Source: Arthrobacter hankyongi (GTDB lineage: Bacteria; Actinomycetota; Actinomycetes; Actinomycetales; Micrococcaceae). From it: DNA of 64,000 nucleotides. Within the stretch, counting starts at the first letter, position 1. Each line of letters starts with the position of its first letter. The position numbers were made by a program, and so were the translations under genes. This document shows positions 8,600-16,487 of the stretch, in pieces. The stretch covers positions 1 through 64,000 of the forward strand of contig NZ_JAKLTQ010000012.1 of the NCBI RefSeq assembly GCF_022012395.1. Reading direction: 5' to 3'. The notes under the pieces were generated by a model that was given only the letters and a program-made list of their open reading frames with translations, did not search any database and was not told the DNA's origin.

Positions 8600-9225
8600 C
8601 AGGAGAAGACGGGCTCGGTGGCCGCTTTGCGCGAAGCGAAGGCGGCCAGTGCGCCGGTCCGGGCCAGGCCGCGGGTGGCGAGCCAGGACAGCGCGCCTGC
8701 GATGACGGCGCCGGAGACGGTGGTGAAGCTGATGTAGGCGAGCTTGTCCCCGGCCTCGTAGGCGATGTTCCACCCCCACGGCGCGAAGGAGTCGTTCAGG
8801 CCGCAGAACAGCCCCGCGCCGGCACCGGCCAGCAGCGAGGCGGGCAGGTTGAACTTGCGGTAGAGCAGGGCCGCGAACACGAGTTCCGCGCCCAGGCCCT
8901 GCAGCATGCCGGAGATCAGCACCGTGGTGCCGTACTGGGACCCCATGATCAGTTCCCCGGTGGCGGCCACGGTTTCGCAGAAGAGCGCGGCGCCCGGCTT
9001 GCGGATAATGAGCATGCCCAGCACGGCCGGGATCATCCAGCCGCCGGCGTAGAGGCCGGTGAGCGGCGGGTACAGGGCATTGAGCGGTGCGGAAACGAGG
9101 TTGGCGCCCTGGGACCAGGCCCAGAAGATGACGCCGCCGGCAACGGCGATCAGTGCCGCGACCACGATGTCGACGACGCGCCAACTGCGGTTGGTTCCGG
9201 CCGCCTTGGTGGAAATTCCAGTCAT
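8599..9225 (-). CDS. ykoE: ECF transporter substrate-specific (S) component, YkoE family
   Basis: The 208-residue membrane protein opens with WRVVDIVVAALIAVAGGVIF and has several further helices including LNALYPPLTGLYAGGWMIP, features of the YkoE family of thiamine/HMP-specific S components. The ATG at 9225 is preceded by a perfect AGGAGG (9231-9236 on the opposite strand), which fixes the start against a longer frame. It is the first gene after the TPP riboswitch, so expression should fall when thiamine pyrophosphate is plentiful. Confidence 0.92.
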   Translation of the reverse strand: MTGISTKAAGTNRSWRVVDIVVAALIAVAGGVIFWAWSQGANLVSAPLNALYPPLTGLYAGGWMIPAVLGMLIIRKPGAALFCETVAATGELIMGSQYGTTVLISGMLQGLGAELVFAALLYRKFNLPASLLAGAGAGLFCGLNDSFAPWGWNIAYEAGDKLAYISFTTVSGAVIAGALSWLATRGLARTGALAAFASRKAATEPVFS

Positions 9226-9312
9226 TGTGTCCTCCTGAGGTACAGGAGGGGAAAGTGCTTGCCGGTCTGCTGCCTGCGGTCGACCGCCTGAAGCAGACCG
9301 GAGCACTCTGAG

Positions 9313-9430
9313 AACTCGACTCCCTTCGCCGGTACTAGCCGGAGCAGGTTCGAGGGTCTGCGGTGGGCCGCACTCTCAGCGTCCCGCTCGCTGCGGCCGG
9401 TGGCCGCGGGAACGGACGCTCCCCTGTCGT
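9313..9430 (-). promoter_or_regulatory. Thiamine pyrophosphate (THI-box) riboswitch
   Basis: Read on the minus strand, the leader of ykoE contains the conserved THI elements in order: CTGAGAGTGCGG, ACCCTCGAACCTG, CTCCGGCTAGTACCGGCG and AAGGGAG. These match the TPP-sensing core (CTGAGA; ACCC..GAACCTGATCTGGATAATGCCAGCG..GGGA). A GC-rich stem (about 9382-9415) replaces the variable P3a arm. About 90 bases separate it from the ykoE start, enough for an expression platform. Confidence 0.95.
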
Positions 9431-9557
9431 TGTGTGCTGTTGTCAGCGAGTCCCAGTTTACCCTGTTTGCGCTGCGCAATCGTGCCGGCCCCCACCGGCA
9501 CGGGTGAGGCGCTAGGCTGGTTCCGGATGTGACCGACGCCGAGGAACGGGAGTTGCA

Positions 9558-9818
9558 GTGAATTTTGTCTTGAAAGCCTTGGGGACCGGGGTGAGCATCG
9601 GTGCCGGCCTGCTCGCCAGCAAGCTCCTCGACGTGGTGTGGAAGCGGGCCACGGGCAAGGATTCGCCCAAGAAGGACGACGATATGGAGAACAGCCTGCG
9701 CTCGGTGCTGGTCTTCGCGGTCGTGTCCGGGGCGGTGAGCGCCATTATCCGGGTGCTGTCCCAGCGCGGCACGCAGCACGCGATTGCCAGGTTCTCCAAG
9801 ACCCGCGACATAGTCTGA
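9558..9818 (+). CDS. Small DUF4235 membrane protein
   Basis: The 86-residue protein has an N-terminal helix (MNFVLKALGTGVSIGAGLLAS), a charged middle (KRATGKDSPKKDDD) and a second helix (VLVFAVVSGAVSAIIRVLS). This is the layout of DUF4235, a small family common in actinobacteria with no known function. The GTG start follows a GGGAG stretch. A hairpin with 7-bp arms lies upstream at 9482-9501. It stands alone between the riboswitch leader and a hairpin repeat. Confidence 0.8.
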   Translation: MNFVLKALGTGVSIGAGLLASKLLDVVWKRATGKDSPKKDDDMENSLRSVLVFAVVSGAVSAIIRVLSQRGTQHAIARFSKTRDIV

Positions 9819-9849
9819 CGTTGGGGCGCTCCCGCAAGGTTCGGGCCGC

Positions 9850-9880
9850 GGGTCCCGCCGCGAGCGAAGCGAGCGGTGGG
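9850..9880. repeat. Intergenic hairpin repeat, copy B
   Basis: A 31-base unit centred on GCGAGCGAAGCGAGC, matching the reverse complement of 5364-5394 at 29 positions. It lies between the DUF4235 gene and the end of the Mrp operon. Confidence 0.7.
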
Positions 9881-9922
9881 TAGGCCCGGACCGGTCGGCT
9901 TCGCCGCCACAGCGGGGCCCCC

Positions 9923-9942
9923 GCGCCCCACCGTAGGGGCGC
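9923..9942 (-). terminator. Candidate terminator of the Mrp operon
   Basis: Arms GCGCCCC / GGGGCGC enclose a 6-base loop, 15 bases past the last stop codon of the operon. There is no T run, so confidence is modest. Confidence 0.4.
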
Positions 9943-9957
9943 TGCCCCGGGCGCCGG

Positions 9958-10350
9958 CTACTGCCGGTCCGGGGCTTCTTCGCTGCGCAGCGCCTCGTCG
10001 GCCGCGGCTTTCTGCACGACGGCGTCAAGATCGTCCTCGGTGAGGGTTTCCTTGCGCAGGTGCTTGGTGCGGTAGCCGGACCTGCCGACCATGTGCGCGG
10101 ACACCGGCACCGTGAGCAGCTGGAAGAGCCAGGCCAGCAGCAGGACCGGCACCATGGCCCAGCTGCGCAGCTGCAGCCCCAGGCCGGTGAGCAGCAGCAG
10201 CAGGCCGAACACCTGCGGTTTGGTGGCCGCGTGCATGCGCGAGAGCAGGTCCGGGAACCGGATCAGGCCGATCGCCGCCGCCAGCGACATCACGGCACCG
10301 AGGATCAGGCAGATGCCGGAGGCGATATCCAGGATCAGGTCAGTGTTCAT
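9958..10350 (-). CDS. mrpG: Mrp Na+/H+ antiporter subunit G
   Basis: The 130-residue protein has three membrane helices and the MrpG/MnhG signature IGLIRFPDLLSRMHAATKPQVFG. The C-terminal ~35 residues are charged and cytoplasmic (KHLRKETLTEDDLDAVV), longer than in minimal MrpG proteins. It is the last gene of the Mrp operon and overlaps mrpF by 11 bases. The complex exchanges cytoplasmic Na+ (or K+) for external protons; G is a small accessory subunit required for assembly. Confidence 0.93.
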   Translation of the reverse strand: MNTDLILDIASGICLILGAVMSLAAAIGLIRFPDLLSRMHAATKPQVFGLLLLLTGLGLQLRSWAMVPVLLLAWLFQLLTVPVSAHMVGRSGYRTKHLRKETLTEDDLDAVVQKAAADEALRSEEAPDRQ

Positions 10351-10624
10351 GGGGCCGCCTGTCGATCACGAACCGGGCCACGGTCACCGAACCGATGAAC
10401 CCGACCAGGCAGATGACGACCACCAGGATCAGGTTGTTCTGGTGCCGGTGCACCGCCATGTCCACGATCAGCGCTGCGGAGACCACGGAGAGCAGCACGT
10501 CCACGGCCAGGACCCGGTCCAGCAGGGAGGGTCCCTTGATGGTGCGGGCAATGGCCGCCGCCGCCGAGAGGGTCAGCAGGGCGGCGACGGCCACCAGGAC
10601 CACCATCATGATTCCTGCGCTCAT
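10340..10624 (-). CDS. mrpF: Mrp Na+/H+ antiporter subunit F
   Basis: The 94-residue protein has three membrane helices. The segment TIKGPSLLDRVLAVDVL is the conserved MrpF/PhaF motif (GPS..DRVLA.D), with its acidic residue inside the membrane. It overlaps mrpE by 4 bases and mrpG by 11 bases, consistent with coupled translation of the operon. Confidence 0.93.
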   Translation of the reverse strand: MSAGIMMVVLVAVAALLTLSAAAAIARTIKGPSLLDRVLAVDVLLSVVSAALIVDMAVHRHQNNLILVVVICLVGFIGSVTVARFVIDRRPHEH

Positions 10625-11220
10625 GGCTGTCCTCCTCCCCCGCGCGCCGTCAGGCGGTCTTCCTGTCCGTGGTTCTCCGCCCGCACCAATGCCAGTTCCT
10701 CCCGGTTGCCGCAGACCCGGATCAGGTCCGCCTCGATCCGCAGCACCTGGGCGCGGAAGGCCTGCGCGTCCTGCGGCCCGTTAATGTTCAGGCAGTGCAG
10801 GTAGAGGGTCGAGCAGGAGCGGTCCACATCCACTACCAGGCTGCCCGGGATCAGGGAAATCGCATGTCCGGTGGCCGTGAGGATCAGGTCCGAGTGGGTG
10901 CGCAGCTTCACCGCCAGCACGGCATTGCGGATCCGGGGCCCGGTGGCCACGGCCAGCCACAGTACCTGGAAGCTGGCCACTGCCACGTGATAGACGAACT
11001 TGGCTGCGAACAGGGCGCCGGCAGCCAGGTTCAGCCGCCCGCCCAGTTCGACCGGCGGCAGATAGAAGAGGTTGACCACGACCACCGAGATGATGGCGCC
11101 GAACAGCAGGTTGCCGGCGCTGAAGTCCTGCCAGAGGGTGCCCCAGAGCAGCACCAGCCAGATGAGCAGGGGCAGCTCGGTGAGGAACGGAATCCGGGGC
11201 CGCTTTGATACCCGGCTCAT
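10621..11220 (-). CDS. mrpE: Mrp Na+/H+ antiporter subunit E
   Basis: The 199-residue protein has two to three N-terminal helices (LPLLIWLVLLWGTLW; GAIISVVVVNLFYLP) and a soluble C-terminal domain with SLIPGSLVVDVD, conserved in MrpE/MnhE. It has 4-base overlaps with both mrpD and mrpF. The C-terminus ends in a Gly-rich tail. This subunit is needed for stability of the Mrp complex rather than for ion translocation itself. Confidence 0.93.
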   Translation of the reverse strand: MSRVSKRPRIPFLTELPLLIWLVLLWGTLWQDFSAGNLLFGAIISVVVVNLFYLPPVELGGRLNLAAGALFAAKFVYHVAVASFQVLWLAVATGPRIRNAVLAVKLRTHSDLILTATGHAISLIPGSLVVDVDRSCSTLYLHCLNINGPQDAQAFRAQVLRIEADLIRVCGNREELALVRAENHGQEDRLTARGGGGQP

Positions 11221-12845
11221 GGTGCATTCTCCCCGCCGGCCCCGGCACCGGGGCCGAGCACCGCGTCGATATAGGGCGTGCGCTCGAGCATGCTCGCGGC
11301 GGCCTGGTCGCTGAGCTGGAACAGCGGCCCGGCGAAGACCGTCAGCGCGACTCCCACGAGCACCAGTGCCAGGGTCGAACCGACCATGGTCCGCGGCAGC
11401 AGGTCCATGACACTCTTGCCGGAGAAGCGCCCCATGGGCTGGTCCGCGACCAGCCGGGAGGTACGCAGCATGGAACCGTCCGGCGTCGTCGCCACCAGAA
11501 CCGGATCGGGATGCTCGGCGTCCTCCGGGGTGCGCCAGAAGGCCCGGTTCCACACCCGCGCCATCGCCAGCAGCGTCAGCAGCGAGGTAATGACGCCGCC
11601 GGCCACCAGCACGTAGGCCACCGGCGTGCCCAGGTCCACGCCGGCCTGGAGCAGCCCGAGCTTGCCCAGGAAGCCGGAGAACGGCGGGATGCCGGCCAGG
11701 TTCATCGCCGGCACAAAGAAGAGCACCGCCAGCAGGGGCGACAGCCTGGCCAGGCCGCCGAGGCGGTCCATGTTGGTGGTTCCGCCGCGCCGGTCTATCA
11801 GCCCCGCGACCAGGAACAGGCTGGTCTGCACGGTGATGTGGTGCGCCACGTAGTAGACGGTGGAGGCCAGGCCCAGCCGCGAGGACAGGGCCAGGCCGAA
11901 GACCATGTACCCGATGTGGCTGACCAGAGTGAACGAGAGCATGCGCTTGATGTCGATCTGGGCGATCGCGCCCAGGATGCCCACGATCATGGTCAGCAGG
12001 GCCGTGATCATCAGGAAGGTGTTGATCCTGTCCCCCGGGAACAGCAGCGTCTCGGTACGCACCAGCGCGTACACCCCCACCTTGGTCAGCAGGCCGGCGA
12101 ACACCGCGGTGACCGGGGCCGGTGCGGTCGGATAGGAGTCCGGCAGCCAGAAGGAGAGCGGGAACATGGCAGCCTTGATCCCGAAGGCCACCACCAGCAT
12201 CAGGTGAAGCATCATGTTGGTGCCCGGATCCAGCGCATCGAGCCGCAGGGCCAGGTCCGCCATGTTGATCGTGCCGGTGGCGGCATAGATCATCGCGATG
12301 GAGACCAGGAACAGCATCGAGGAAATCACGCTGACCACCACGTAGGTGATGCCGGCGCGCACCCGCGGCCCGGTCCCGCCCAGGGTCATCAGCACATAGC
12401 TGGCGGTAAGCAGGATTTCGAAGCCCACGTAGAGGTTGAACAGGTCCCCGGTCAGGAAGGCGTTGGACACCCCGGCGACCAGGATCATGTACGTGGGATG
12501 GAAGATCGAGACCGGCCCGTCCTCGTCCCCGCCGGCCATGCCCTGCCCGGCCGCGTAGATCAGCACCGCCAGGCTGACGGTGGTGGAAACCACCAGCATC
12601 AGCGAGGAGAACTCGTCCACCACCATGCTGATGCCGAACGGCGGCGGCCAGCCGCCGAGGGTGACCGCCTGCACTCCTGAGGTCCAGGCCGAATACAGCA
12701 GGAAGGCTTCCAGGCACAGCGTGAGCGTGAGCGTGGAAATGGTCACCGTCCGCTGGAGCTTCGGCTGCCGGATGAACAGGAAGGCCAGCGCCGCGCCGAG
12801 GATCGGCAGGACGACGGCGAGGGGGGCCACTGAGGCTGCGTTCAT
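11217..12845 (-). CDS. mrpD: Mrp Na+/H+ antiporter subunit D
   Basis: The 542-residue polytopic protein has about 14 helices and is homologous to complex I subunits NuoM/NuoN. It contains the conserved intramembrane lysine region FGIKAAMFPLSFWLPDSYPTAP and the TIYYVAHH-like segment STVYYVAHHITVQTSLFL. MrpD and MrpA form the two antiporter-like modules of the complex. The C-terminus (~80 residues) is soluble and longer than in Bacillus MrpD. It has 4-base overlaps with mrpC and mrpE. Confidence 0.95.
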   Translation of the reverse strand: MNAASVAPLAVVLPILGAALAFLFIRQPKLQRTVTISTLTLTLCLEAFLLYSAWTSGVQAVTLGGWPPPFGISMVVDEFSSLMLVVSTTVSLAVLIYAAGQGMAGGDEDGPVSIFHPTYMILVAGVSNAFLTGDLFNLYVGFEILLTASYVLMTLGGTGPRVRAGITYVVVSVISSMLFLVSIAMIYAATGTINMADLALRLDALDPGTNMMLHLMLVVAFGIKAAMFPLSFWLPDSYPTAPAPVTAVFAGLLTKVGVYALVRTETLLFPGDRINTFLMITALLTMIVGILGAIAQIDIKRMLSFTLVSHIGYMVFGLALSSRLGLASTVYYVAHHITVQTSLFLVAGLIDRRGGTTNMDRLGGLARLSPLLAVLFFVPAMNLAGIPPFSGFLGKLGLLQAGVDLGTPVAYVLVAGGVITSLLTLLAMARVWNRAFWRTPEDAEHPDPVLVATTPDGSMLRTSRLVADQPMGRFSGKSVMDLLPRTMVGSTLALVLVGVALTVFAGPLFQLSDQAAASMLERTPYIDAVLGPGAGAGGENAP

Positions 12846-13312
12846 TCCTCCCCCTTCGCCCGGGCCGTCGGCGTGCCGGGTGACTCTTCGGCCTCGGCCT
12901 TGATGAATTCGGTGGTTTCGGCGGGCATTTCGGCGTCGTCCTCGGCGTCGAAGCTGGGCTGGTTGGCCACGCGGCGGTCCTCGATGTCGTCCTGGACCTC
13001 GTCCTGCCGGCCCAGTATCCAGGACCGGTAGATGATCCCGAGCAGGAATGCCGTGACGGCGAACGAGATGACGATGGAGGTCAGGATCAGGGCCTGGGGC
13101 AACGGATCGTTGTAGGCATCGGGCGGAATATCCTTGCCGAACAGCGGGGCCAGCCCCGCGGCTCCGCCGGTACTCAGGATCAGGACGTTGGCGCCGTTGG
13201 TGATCAGGATCAGCCCAAGCATCACCCGGGTCAGGCTACGTTCCAGGATCAGGTAGACGCCGACGGCGAAGAGCACGCCCATCACCACCAGCAGTGTGAG
13301 GTTCACCGTCAC
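12842..13312 (-). CDS. mrpC: Mrp Na+/H+ antiporter subunit C
   Basis: The 156-residue protein has three helices homologous to NuoK (VYLILERSLTRVMLGLILITNGANVLIL), followed by a ~50-residue acidic cytoplasmic tail rich in Glu and Asp that canonical MrpC proteins of ~110 residues lack. The GTG start forms a GTGA overlap with the end of mrpA, so the start is set by coupling rather than a separate ribosome site. Confidence 0.92.
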   Translation of the reverse strand: MTVNLTLLVVMGVLFAVGVYLILERSLTRVMLGLILITNGANVLILSTGGAAGLAPLFGKDIPPDAYNDPLPQALILTSIVISFAVTAFLLGIIYRSWILGRQDEVQDDIEDRRVANQPSFDAEDDAEMPAETTEFIKAEAEESPGTPTARAKGEE

Positions 13313-16299
13313 CGGGCCACCCCCTCCTCTAGCGCTTCCGGCGCCTCGTGCGGGACCCCATGCTCGGGGTGCCGTGGGCGGCTCTCGCTGCGTTCGTCCA
13401 CTTCGGAGCCGAAGCTGCGCAGCACGTCCAGCACCAGCCCGACCACCACCAGGTACACGCCGATGTCGAAAATCGTCGAGGTGACGAACTTGTGCTCGCC
13501 GAACACCGGCAGGCTGAAATGGATGATCGCGCTCTGGAAGACCTCTCCGCCGAAAAACAGGGGCGCCAGCGCGGTCAGCGACGCGGTGCCCAGTCCAGCG
13601 GCCAGCAGTACGCCGGCGCTGACCGGGGTCGCCTCGGCCAGTTCCACACGGCCGCCGGCCAAATACCTGATGGTCAGGGCGAGCCCGGCGAGCAGGCCGC
13701 CGGAGAAACCACCGCCGGGCAGGTTGTGTCCGGCCAGCAGCAGGTAGATGGAGAAGACCATCACTGAGTGGAACAGCAGCCGGGTGACCACCTCGAGGAT
13801 GATCGAGCGGCGCTCGGGCGCCAGCGTGCGCCCGGCGACCAGCCAGGCATCGCGGGTGGCGGTGGCAAAGCGCCGTGCGGTCAGCACAGCGGCGCTGCGG
13901 TGCCCCAGCTCGTCCAGTTCGCTCATCCGGTCCACCGAGCCGGTGGCCACGGTGACGGCCCGCGGCCGCTTGTCCCCCCGGCCGCGGACGAAGATCAGGC
14001 TGGCGACGCCGGTGGCGGCCAGCGCCAGCACCGAGATCTCGCCGAAGGTGTCCCAGGCCCGCAGGTCCACCAGGGTGACGTTGACGATGTTCGCTCCGCC
14101 GCCGCCCTCGTAGGCGAGTTCCGGGAATGCCAGCGAGACCGGCGGAGCGGTGCGGGAGGCCATGGCCACTGCGGCGAGCCCCATCATGGCCAGGCCGAAG
14201 GCCAGCCCCAGCCCGGCGCGCAGCAGCCGGTAGCGTCCCGGGGTCCTCAGCCACAGCCGGGCCGGCAGCGAGCGCAGCGCCAGCACAATGGCCACCAGCA
14301 CGATGGTCTCCACCAGCATCTGGGTCAGGGCCAGGTCGGGGGCGCCCTGCAGGGCGAAGATCAGCGCAAGGCCGTAGCCGGTGACGGAGACCATCAGCAC
14401 GGCCAGGAAACGCTTGTTGGCCCGGACGGCGGCCAGTGCCCCGGCGATGACGATCGCGCCGGCAATGGCCTGGACCGGGCTGTCGAACCACACCCAGTCA
14501 TCCGGCCAGGGCGCACCGATGAACAGCAGCGCACTGACCGGGGTGACGATGGCGACGGTCAGGATCACGAACAGGTAGAAGATCAGCGAACCGCGCTGGG
14601 TGCGTCCGGTGACCCAGATGGCGGCCTCGTCCAGCGCGCCCACGACGGCGCGGTAGATCCGTTCGGCTTCGACGACCCGGATGGTGCTGTCCTGGAAGCG
14701 TGCCACCTCCCGCCGGTACCGGAAGAGCAATGCGCCGACGGCGAGCGTGAGCGCGGCCAGGCCCAGCACGGGCGTCACTCCGTGCCAAAGCGCCAGGTGG
14801 ATGCCGCCGTCGGCGGGGAACAGCCAGCTGTACGGCTGCACCGCGGCGTCCACCGGCGCCGGCCAGAGACCGAAGCAGACCGTGGCCGCGGCCAGTACCG
14901 CAGGGGACGCCAGGAACGCATACGATACGGGTTTGAATGCCGTGGCCTCGGCGTCGGGCTTGGTTGCGAAGCCGCCCCAGACAAAACGGGCGCTGTACGC
15001 GAACGTGAGCATGGACCCGGCCACCACGCCGGCCAGCACCAGCCAGTCCGCCCAGCCGCCATGCTGCGCCTGCTGGAAGAACGCTTCATACACCGATTCC
15101 TTGGCCACGAAGCCCAGCAGCGGCGGCACGCCGGCCATGGAGGCGGCTCCCACCAACGCTACGCCGAACAGGGCCGGCGCAGCGCGGTGGATGCCGGAGA
15201 GCTGGCGGATGTCGCGGGTGCCGGACTGGTGGTCGATGATGCCCACGACCAGGAACAGCGTGGCCTTGAACAGGCCGTGCGCCAGCAGCAGGCCCAGCGC
15301 GGCCACCGCACCGTCGCGGTCGCCCAGGCCGGTGACCAGGACCAGCAGGCCGAGCTGGCTGACGGTGCCGTAGGCCAGGATCAGCTTCAGGTCGAACTGC
15401 CGCAGCGCCTGCCACCCGCCCACCAGCATGGTCAGCAGGCCGAGCACGGTCACGACGGCGTCCCAGTAGCCGGTGCCGGCAAAACCCGGCGCGAACCGAG
15501 CGACCAGGTAGATGCCGGCCTTGACCATGGCCGCCGCGTGCAGGTAGGCGCTGACCGGAGTGGGGGCCGCCATGGCCGCCGGCAGCCAGAAGTGGAACGG
15601 GATCAGGGCGGACTTGCTGATAGCCCCGACCAGGATCAGCACGACGGCGATGTTGACCACGGTCCCGTGTGCCAGCAGCTCCGGAGCCCGGTTGATCAGT
15701 TCCGAGATCCGGTAGGTGCCGGCGGTCTGGCCGAGCATGATCATGCCCACCAGCATCGCCAGGCCGCCGAGCGTCGTGACCATCAGGGCCATCAGGGCCG
15801 AACGGCGCGCGGCCAGGCGCTGCCGGGCGAAGCCGATCAGCAGGTAGGACAGGATGGTGGTCAGTTCCCAGAAGACATACAGCATGAGCAGGTCATCGGT
15901 GATGACCAGCCCGAACATGGCCGCGGCGAAGGCGAGCAACTGCGCCCCGAACGGACCGAGATGGGCGTCGTCGGCCTTGAAATAGCGCGCGCAGTAGAAC
16001 AGCACCAGGGCGCCGACGCCCAGGATCAGCAGCGAGACCACCGCCGAGAGCGCATCCATCCGGAAGGCCAGCTCCAGCTGCAGCTGGGGAATCCAGGCCA
16101 CCACCTGCGACGGCGGAGCATTCGGCCCGGCGACGCCGTGCTGGTCCGCGACGGTGTAGCGGCCGAAGGTGGCCAGCAGCCAGACCAGGCCGCCGGCCGG
16201 CACCGCGGCCAGCAGGTAGAACGTGGAACGACCCAGTTTCCGGAAGATCAAAGGCGCTGCAAAGGCCACCACGAAGAGCAGGGTGAGCACAATGAGCAC
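13309..16299 (-). CDS. mrpA: Mrp Na+/H+ antiporter subunit A fused to subunit B
   Basis: The protein has about 996 residues. Residues ~1-650 are the NuoL-like antiporter module with FHFWLPAAMAAPTPVSAYLHAAAMVKAG and the lysine-bearing helix. Residues ~670-800 match the MrpA C-terminal (DUF4040/MbeD) part. Residues ~828-985 are a complete MrpB domain (HSVMVFSIYLLLAGHNLPGGGFSGG). No separate mrpB gene exists, so the six-gene operon encodes all seven subunits. The GTG at 16299 follows GGAGAG closely; a second GTG at 16290 is a reasonable alternative. The complex expels Na+ and supports pH homeostasis. Confidence 0.93.
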   Translation of the reverse strand: MLIVLTLLFVVAFAAPLIFRKLGRSTFYLLAAVPAGGLVWLLATFGRYTVADQHGVAGPNAPPSQVVAWIPQLQLELAFRMDALSAVVSLLILGVGALVLFYCARYFKADDAHLGPFGAQLLAFAAAMFGLVITDDLLMLYVFWELTTILSYLLIGFARQRLAARRSALMALMVTTLGGLAMLVGMIMLGQTAGTYRISELINRAPELLAHGTVVNIAVVLILVGAISKSALIPFHFWLPAAMAAPTPVSAYLHAAAMVKAGIYLVARFAPGFAGTGYWDAVVTVLGLLTMLVGGWQALRQFDLKLILAYGTVSQLGLLVLVTGLGDRDGAVAALGLLLAHGLFKATLFLVVGIIDHQSGTRDIRQLSGIHRAAPALFGVALVGAASMAGVPPLLGFVAKESVYEAFFQQAQHGGWADWLVLAGVVAGSMLTFAYSARFVWGGFATKPDAEATAFKPVSYAFLASPAVLAAATVCFGLWPAPVDAAVQPYSWLFPADGGIHLALWHGVTPVLGLAALTLAVGALLFRYRREVARFQDSTIRVVEAERIYRAVVGALDEAAIWVTGRTQRGSLIFYLFVILTVAIVTPVSALLFIGAPWPDDWVWFDSPVQAIAGAIVIAGALAAVRANKRFLAVLMVSVTGYGLALIFALQGAPDLALTQMLVETIVLVAIVLALRSLPARLWLRTPGRYRLLRAGLGLAFGLAMMGLAAVAMASRTAPPVSLAFPELAYEGGGGANIVNVTLVDLRAWDTFGEISVLALAATGVASLIFVRGRGDKRPRAVTVATGSVDRMSELDELGHRSAAVLTARRFATATRDAWLVAGRTLAPERRSIILEVVTRLLFHSVMVFSIYLLLAGHNLPGGGFSGGLLAGLALTIRYLAGGRVELAEATPVSAGVLLAAGLGTASLTALAPLFFGGEVFQSAIIHFSLPVFGEHKFVTSTIFDIGVYLVVVGLVLDVLRSFGSEVDERSESRPRHPEHGVPHEAPEALEEGVAR

Positions 16300-16475
16300 G
16301 ATCTCTCCGGAGCTACTTTCTGGGCCTGTCGGGGGGCAGGGACGAATGTGGAAGCCCACGTCTATGCTAACAAAGGCATACGTACGGTCCGGCCACCGGC
16401 ACGCCGCGGCCCGGATTTTGCCAGCCGTTTTCCAGTTGTCCACCGTCGGCTGGCGCGGCCCGGCACGCAGCCGGT

Positions 16476-16481
16476 TAACAT
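16476..16481 (+). promoter_or_regulatory. Candidate -10 element (TAACAT) for the leaderless MFS gene
   Basis: TAACAT ends 6 bases before the ATG at 16488. The 188-base spacer to mrpA must hold promoters for both divergent units. Confidence 0.4.
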
Positions 16482-16487
16482 CACGGT

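Noticed and set aside
7654-9291. Open frame of 545 codons on the plus strand across the ykoD/ykoE region
   Set aside because: It is very rich in Arg, Pro, Gly and Ala with no recognisable domain, and lies opposite well-supported transporter genes; it is a high-GC antisense shadow.
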